64,000 nt of DNA from Cunninghamia lanceolata (Eukaryota; Streptophyta; Pinopsida; Cupressales; Cupressaceae), in assembly GCA_027924645.1 (NCBI GenBank), contig BSBN01000254.1, forward strand, positions 17,554,501 through 17,618,500, given 5' to 3'. A program made the position numbers and the translations under genes. The notes below the pieces were generated by a model, which saw only the letters and a list, made by a program, of their open reading frames with translations, searched no databases and had not been told where the DNA came from. Each line of letters opens with the position of its first letter. The stretch's first letter is position 1. Shown here in pieces: positions 58,290 through 64,000 of the stretch.

Positions 58290-61200
58290 TCATCTATACC
58301 TACACAACAACATGGTGGAAGGTGAGTCTTCTACAAGACTCAGTAAGTACTCTTCTCCTCTCCTGAAACATTCTTCATTTCTAAGTTTCCAAAGTGCCCA
58401 CAATGCTTCAGTAGAAAGAATGAGCCAAAAATTGTTAGAAGCTTTGTCCAGTCCCATCACATAACCAAATAGAATTTCCTACCAATTAAAAGTATTCTTT
58501 GGATCCCAACCTTTGATATCAAAAAGAAAATAGGCCCATATAAATCTAGCAAACTCACACTCGAAGAATAGATGTTTGACAGATTCAACTTGAACAAAAA
58601 AACTACACACAACCTTAATAGGATCAAACCTAAAAAAGACATTATCTACAACCAATCTATTCAACAAAAGCATCCATCTAAAGAAAGACTTTTTGGGTTC
58701 AAGCACTTTAGACCAACACCTACCAAAAACTCTAGACCATTGTAGAGGACTTAACTCAATTGAAAAAAATTGTTTATATAACTGATAGGCTCCAAGGAGT
58801 TAGAAATGAGATTATATATCTTTTTTGCACCACAATTGACAACCACAAAACCATCCTTCCATTTCAAATCATTGTATATTTTAGTATTAAATTTGAGAGA
58901 CACGGGTGACTGAAACTTGTAGAGTGCCTTTAGTAGTACATTATAGGTTTTCTTTTGGGTATCAGGAATATTAAAAGTCTCTTTTGTGTGTACCATTCTA
59001 ATAGGATACCATCTTTAATTAATTCATTGAAGTAATTAATACCTTTACTATCCCAACTCTTAGTAGAACAGCCCTCCAGTAGAGCCACAGATTTTTTTTC
59101 CAATGTAAACTCTACCAAATTGATCTAAAGTTAAACACTTCTTTCCCATTTTTGTTCTAGGTAAGACAATTCTCAATGAGGGATCTAACCAGCTCCCAAG
59201 CTTTCCATATTCTCCTAAAGACACCAGAGCCAAAGGCTAAGACAGTAAATATGCTGAAAAGAATATCATGTGGATGAAGGTATTTCCACTCCCTTGCTTT
59301 TTTAGGGACTGCAAACTAAATATTATTCCTTATAAGGATCTTCGAAGGCTCATCATCCTCAATGGATTTCAAAATCATTTTTGAAGCTAGTGCAATACAT
59401 TGTAGCTTGAGGTCCTTTAACCCTAAACTTGCAAGATCTTTCCAAGACACCACCATCCCCAATAGATATCATTTCTTTTTATGACCTATGCCATCAGACC
59501 ATAGGAAGCTCCTGATTTTCTTCTAAACTTCTTCAATATGGCATCTATTAAAGAACCATACAAAAGAAAAATAGATAGTATATGAAGACAAAACCTTTTG
59601 ACAAATATGTATTCTACCTACCATAGATGAGAATTGAGGATTCTGCTTCCAAAACTTCTTATCAATTTTCTCTTTCACCTAGTTCCACATCTCAGATAGA
59701 GAATGAGCAATAGAGAAGGGGATCCCCAAGTACCTGGCTTGCTTACTAGTTCCCCCCCACTCAAAACCTATCTCAGAGAACCAATTAGGTAGAGAGTTTT
59801 CCCAGAAAAGAAGAATAGACTTTTGAACAGAGATTTTAGAGCTAGATGTCAAACAAAAGATTTCTATCTTTCTTACCATATTCTTGAAGTTGGTCTCATC
59901 CATATTCACAAAAATTGTTGTGTCATCAGCAAATTCGGTGTTAACTAGTTCATCTCCATTAGGCAAGGAGAGACCTCTAACTATGCCACCATCTAAGGGA
60001 TCCCTCAACAAGTAGTCAAAAGCATCAGCAACAATTACAAACAAGGTAGGTGCCAGAGGTGCCTAATGGACCTTTGAAGAGTAAATGGGTCGGAGAAAGA
60101 GCCATTGACATCAACAACTATGACAACATCTTTAAATAACAAATTAATCATGTCAGAGAATTTTTGAGGAAAACCAAAAGCTTTTAATGTCATTATTATA
60201 AATGACCATTCAATCCTGTCATAGGCCTTCTCAAAGTCCAGCAGGAGCATGCCAATATCCTGTTTAGTTTGATTTGTCCAGTTCATGGCCTCCCAATTGG
60301 TTAGCAAGTTTTCTAGGATATATCTTCCTTTAACAAAACTAGTCTAGTATTTGTTCACAAATTTAGGTAGAATATTTTTCAATCTCCAAGCCAAAACTTT
60401 GGCCAAAATTGTGTATGACACATTAAGGAGGGTAATAGGCCTCCAGCTTTTGATAAATCCTTTATCACCCTATTTTGGAAGGAGTTTAATAACTCATTTA
60501 TTGATTTGACTGCCCAAAGAAACTTTCCTCAAGGCCTCCTCATATACTAACCACAGGTCATCCACTATCCAGTTTTTGTTTCTTTTGTAAAATTCTACAA
60601 GAAAACCATATGCACTTGGAGACTTGTTATTTTTGAAGGTTTTTATAGCATTCAGAATCTCATCTTTGCAAATCACACTACCTAGATTACTAGCATCCTC
60701 AGTTGAGATCTTCACTAGTATAAATCCCATGCATATTTTTTCAACTTCACAACATTGTGGTTTGTTGTCTTCAGCTGAAAACAACACTTGATAGAATTTT
60801 CTAAAATATTCTTTAATTCTATAAGAGTCTTCAACCCTTTCATTATCTATCCATATGTGACTAATTTCCTCTTTGCTAATTTTACTCTTCACAAAGTTAA
60901 AGAAGAATTTAAAACCTTTATCGCCCTCCTGAAGCTAGTTTAGTTTGGCTCTAGCTTTTAACCCCTGAATCTTCTTATTTTGGATACATTTGATAGAATG
61001 CTTAGTGGTTGTTAGGATCTCTACCAAATTATCATCATTAGGGTTAGCCTGCAATCTTCCTTCTATAGAGTGAAGCTCAGTTTGCAACTTTTCCTCAGCT
61101 TTCCTCTGATCAAGCACAAACTTCTTTCCTATGGTCTAAAAAAGATTTCTCCAACCACTTATGTTCCTCTCCCAAAGTTCAATCTATGATCCACCTTTCA

Positions 61201-62068
61201 ACATGGACCAATTTATATTTTTGAGTGTATAAGCATCATCTAGGCAATCTTGGTACCTCAACAAACTACTATTTAGTTCGAAAGGGTTGCATCTCCTTAC
61301 TTTATCCTTCAAGGCAAGCCTATTCAATGTTATAACAACCTCATTGGAGTAATGATCAGACATTGTCTCAGTATAAATAGTTACACAGTTCCCTTTCTCT
61401 TTTGGCTCAAAATTGAGGTCTTCTTTATTTGCATAGAATCTATCCAACCTTCAATAAATCCTTCTACCCCTTCTTTGGTAATTACACCATGTGTACCAAA
61501 TGACCTTTCTTTCCTTTTTACCATTCTCCAAAGGGTCAAACAGTCTTAGGTTTTTTTCTCATTTTTGAACAAAAGTATTGCTCATTACCCTTCCAATCCA
61601 AATCCACACCCCCCAATTTATCTTCAACTCTCTCTATCATATTAAAGTCACTAGCTAGAACCCAGGGAATCTTAGGGAGGGACTAAAATGATTTCCACAA
61701 TTCAGCCCTCTCTTTGTAATCATTAGCTACATAGACAGTACACACTCTAAATTTTTCTTTATCCTTTTCAATAATAATCCATACAACCCTATTACATCTA
61801 GAACAACTAGAATCCACAACCCATTTAGACCAAAGATTGCTCATTAAGATAGCTATTCCACCTCATCCTTTTTCATGTATACTTACAAATTGTATAACAT
61901 CTTTCCAAATAATTTTTAAACTAATCTCCAATTGGATGTCCCTAGCTTTCACCTCCTGAAGAAAGATGAAATCTACCCCACTTCTTTTTTAATAAAATCT
62001 TTGACTACATATTTCCTACCAAGGGACTCCAGTCTCCTAATGTTCCAACTAAGACTATTTAGCTTCAT
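58290..62068 (-). pseudogene. LINE ORF2: endonuclease, reverse transcriptase, zinc-binding region
   Basis: Start at ATG 62068-62066 with M-K-L-N-S-L-S-W-N-I-R-R-L, the usual opening of the APE-type endonuclease. Its closing S-D-H-Y is near 61355. RT motifs: K-N-N-K-S-P near 60630, L-L-D-F-E-K-A-Y-D-R-I-E-W near 60240 and the palm F-A-D-D-T-T-I-F near 59933-59910, then A-R-Y-L-G-I-P-F. The zinc-binding region (H-L-F-F-E-C near 58570) and a W-A-L-W-K-L-R-N-E tail end the ORF. Frame shifts and stops occur throughout, for example in the endonuclease at 61450-62000. Confidence 0.88.
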
Positions 62069-62538
62069 CAAATTTAGGAGTCAAGATAGGTTTCTAGTTT
62101 TTATATAACATATCAAAGAATTTAGGTATTTTTCCTCTTTGCCTTTTTTCTTGCCTTTCTTAGAATTATCCTCCCTACTAAGTAGCTTCCTTGGACTTTT
62201 CCTCTTGTCATCTATCTTTTCAAACATTTAATCAATCTCTATTGCAAGTTCATCCTCACGAAAAGTGTGAGGGTCTTCATCTACAATCATTTCTCTGACC
62301 TCATTAACACTCTTATTCATTAGATTTTTGTCTTCTTCAATTGGCTTTAGTGCCTCATCACAAAGTGTTTCCTTTACAATAGATGCAAGTTCTCCAATAG
62401 CACTATTTGCTCCAATTTGATCTCTGATTTTATCTAGTACAAGTTCTTGGGCATTTTTTGCTTTCCTTGAGGGTAACCATCCTCATTGTTTACATCTGAA
62501 TTTTTTTCCTTAAGGTGTTTCAAGTTTTTTAATTTCTT

Positions 62539-63660
62539 TTACATCTCAACCAAATTAGTGGCCATTTCTTCCACTACCACAGACCATTTAAGAACCCTAT
62601 CTTGCCTGGCAAACCCATCCAAGTTTTGACTATCTAAGGGATTGGGAGCAATATTTATTTTCTCACCAATCCCATCAAACCTATTGTTAATATTGTGTTG
62701 CACATTGGGAATAGTATTTGTTCTATCACCAAAACCACGGGAACCCTTATTTATGTTGTCTTGCACACCCTTCATATTTATAGGGTTGTAAAAAAATTCT
62801 AGGACATTCTTTTTTAACATGTCCATCTCTTTACAGAGAAAACAAGCATTTAACCCTCCATGTAATCCAATGTCACAAAATAATGAATTACCTGGGCCCT
62901 AATAATTTCAATTTTTGTAGGTACCATGATACTAAGGCACAGGGAGTTCAAAACCCTAGCATCAAGATGCATTAGAGATTCCCTAGCTTCTTCAATCTAT
63001 AGAATATTGCCAATAGGTTGTAGGATATGGGGGATAAAGGCCCAAAATTGTGGGGGTAGGTTTTTTATAACAACCCATCGAGGCACAATAGCTGACAAAA
63101 CCTCTTCATTATTTGTTTCTAGTGCCCAAGCAATGACCTTGAACATGGAGTTACCCACATTCCAAAACTTCCTTTTTAAAACCCTCGAATGCATATTATG
63201 ATTGAAAATGATTATAAATAATCCCTTTTGGATCATCCTTCCAAAAGATACATAGACCCCCAGCTTCTTCCCCTAAACATCATTGACCCAATCATAAAAA
63301 AAAGTTCTAGACGGATGTGCATCTATGTTCATTATAGAAAAAAAACAACATTTCTAAGCCTCTTTTCTTCTTTGTTTAAAGCAATATCCATATTTGCATT
63401 AGTTTCTATTGTAAGAGTGATCCTAGGGGAGGAGAGAACTTACCATCTTCTCCATGGGCTTGATCACCTCTGGCTCCTCCCATGGCTCCATCCTCTTTCA
63501 CTTCAAACTTCATAGTAGTCGATGCAATTGTCCTTTCCTACCCTAGTATCTCTCTGTAAGTTTTTCTACCATCAACACCACCGCCTCTATCAACACTATT
63601 TTCACTTTTTTGTACAGATATACCCTACTCCATATTCTCATTTCCTCCTAGAGCCATCAT
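62539..63660 (-). pseudogene. LINE ORF1 (gag-like)
   Basis: The minus-strand ATG near 63658 begins M-A-L-G-G-N-E-N-M. After shifts, W-A-L-E-T-N-N-E-E-V-L...P-R-W-V-V-I-K-N-L-P-P-Q-F-W (63236-62997) matches the pattern of the DUF4283 region in plant LINE ORF1 proteins, which bind RNA. A Cys-rich spot near 62840 may be a decayed zinc knuckle. A stretch with low-complexity N/G repeats lies at 62826-62539. Confidence 0.7.
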
Positions 63661-63776
63661 TTAATGACCAGAGGACAAAACCCCATAATCAATTCAAAAG
63701 AAAAAAGACTTGACCAAGACCACAAATTAATTAAATAAAAATCAAAGCTCACATAACATACCAAGGACTACTAAAT

Positions 63777-64000
63777 GTTACACATATGGTTCCTATGATT
63801 TTCATTAATATCAACACTATCACAAGGTTGTCATTGATGTCAGCACTATATTGAATGTGTGATGGTGTTCATGGTTGGATGTCATGTCCTATCTAGCAGA
63901 GAAGATATAGTTCATGGTTGGATGTCATGCTAAATACAATGAGGTAACTGAAGTTCATGGTTGGATGTCACACCTTGACCAATGCAAAGTTGGATTTCAA
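63777..64000 (+). repeat. Possible LTR start with a 43-bp tandem repeat, cut by the window end
   Basis: TGTTACACATATGG...GGTTGTCATTGATGTCAGC resembles the opening of the LTR proposed at 15001. GTTCATGGTTGGATGTCA recurs at 63867, 63910 and 63953, exactly 43 bp apart, and probably continues beyond the window. The repeat is certain; the LTR call is weak. Confidence 0.45.

Larger units (their letters stand above)
57015..63660 (-). mobile_element. Minus-strand L1-type LINE with ORF1 and ORF2
   Basis: From high to low coordinates: ORF1 with a DUF4283-like segment, endonuclease, RT, zinc-binding region and a 3' UTR. The 3' UTR ends near 57015 in sequence resembling plant LINE 3' ends (TTGGCTGAATTCATACTGTATG...). 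The 5' end is near ORF1's start at about 63658. Unlike the LINE at 2210-12391, no RNase H domain follows the zinc-binding region, so the two belong to different lineages. Multiple stops and shifts are present. Confidence 0.85.

Overview
The window is nuclear DNA of a plant with a very large, repeat-filled genome. A gymnosperm is my best guess, from the element types, the heavy methylation-type decay and the near absence of host genes; this is inference, not proof. Almost every base can be assigned to retrotransposons. I see no rRNA or tRNA gene, CRISPR array or intact host gene. The only host-gene candidate is one possible 3'-terminal exon on the minus strand at 13802-13943.

Layout. 1-2209: 5' end of a minus-strand LTR retrotransposon (LTR 1082-2209) whose leader carries a G-rich island at 65-650. 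2210-12391: a plus-strand plant L1-type LINE with RT, zinc-binding region and C-terminal RNase H. A Ty1/copia element (3251-8270, target duplication CCATT) interrupts its RT. 12392-15000: AT-rich sequence with the candidate exon. 15001-52677: a Russian-doll nest. A probable old LTR (15001-52677) holds a non-coding copia-type element (15191-51479, duplication TAAAG). That element holds a Ty3/Athila-like element (18006-48908, duplication GTTAT). The Athila element in turn holds, inside its protease-RT region, a Ty3/Tat-like element (22081-40352, duplication GGGAG/GTGAG). 52678-54660: no gene seen. 54661-57010: remnant of a minus-strand copia element with a later LTR fragment in it. About 57015-63660: a minus-strand LINE with ORF1 and ORF2. 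63661-64000: a 43-bp tandem repeat and a possible LTR start.

The most notable system is the innermost element. Its LTRs are about 6.02 kb each, and each carries a 1,136-codon reading frame (23770-27176 and 36021-39428). This frame lies upstream of the LTR TATA box, so it belongs to U3. In the genomic RNA it would follow pol, in the place where env-like or accessory genes sit. The predicted protein has an N-terminal globular part, an acidic low-complexity middle and a C-terminal coiled coil. Both copies are broken, but at different sites, so the frame was probably intact at insertion. Upstream of it lies an array of about 15 short GCGG...CCGC inverted repeats. The same element has an archaeal-type RNase H placed before RT, while its own Ty3-type RNase H has lost a catalytic Asp.

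The surrounding Athila-like element also carries an extra long ORF after integrase (44526-47578) with a similar plan: globular part, acidic low-complexity region, coiled coil. Most in-frame stops in the elements are TAG, as expected from deamination of methylated CAG. LTR-pair divergence by eye falls in the order non-coding copia > Athila > innermost element (coding part), which agrees with the nesting order.
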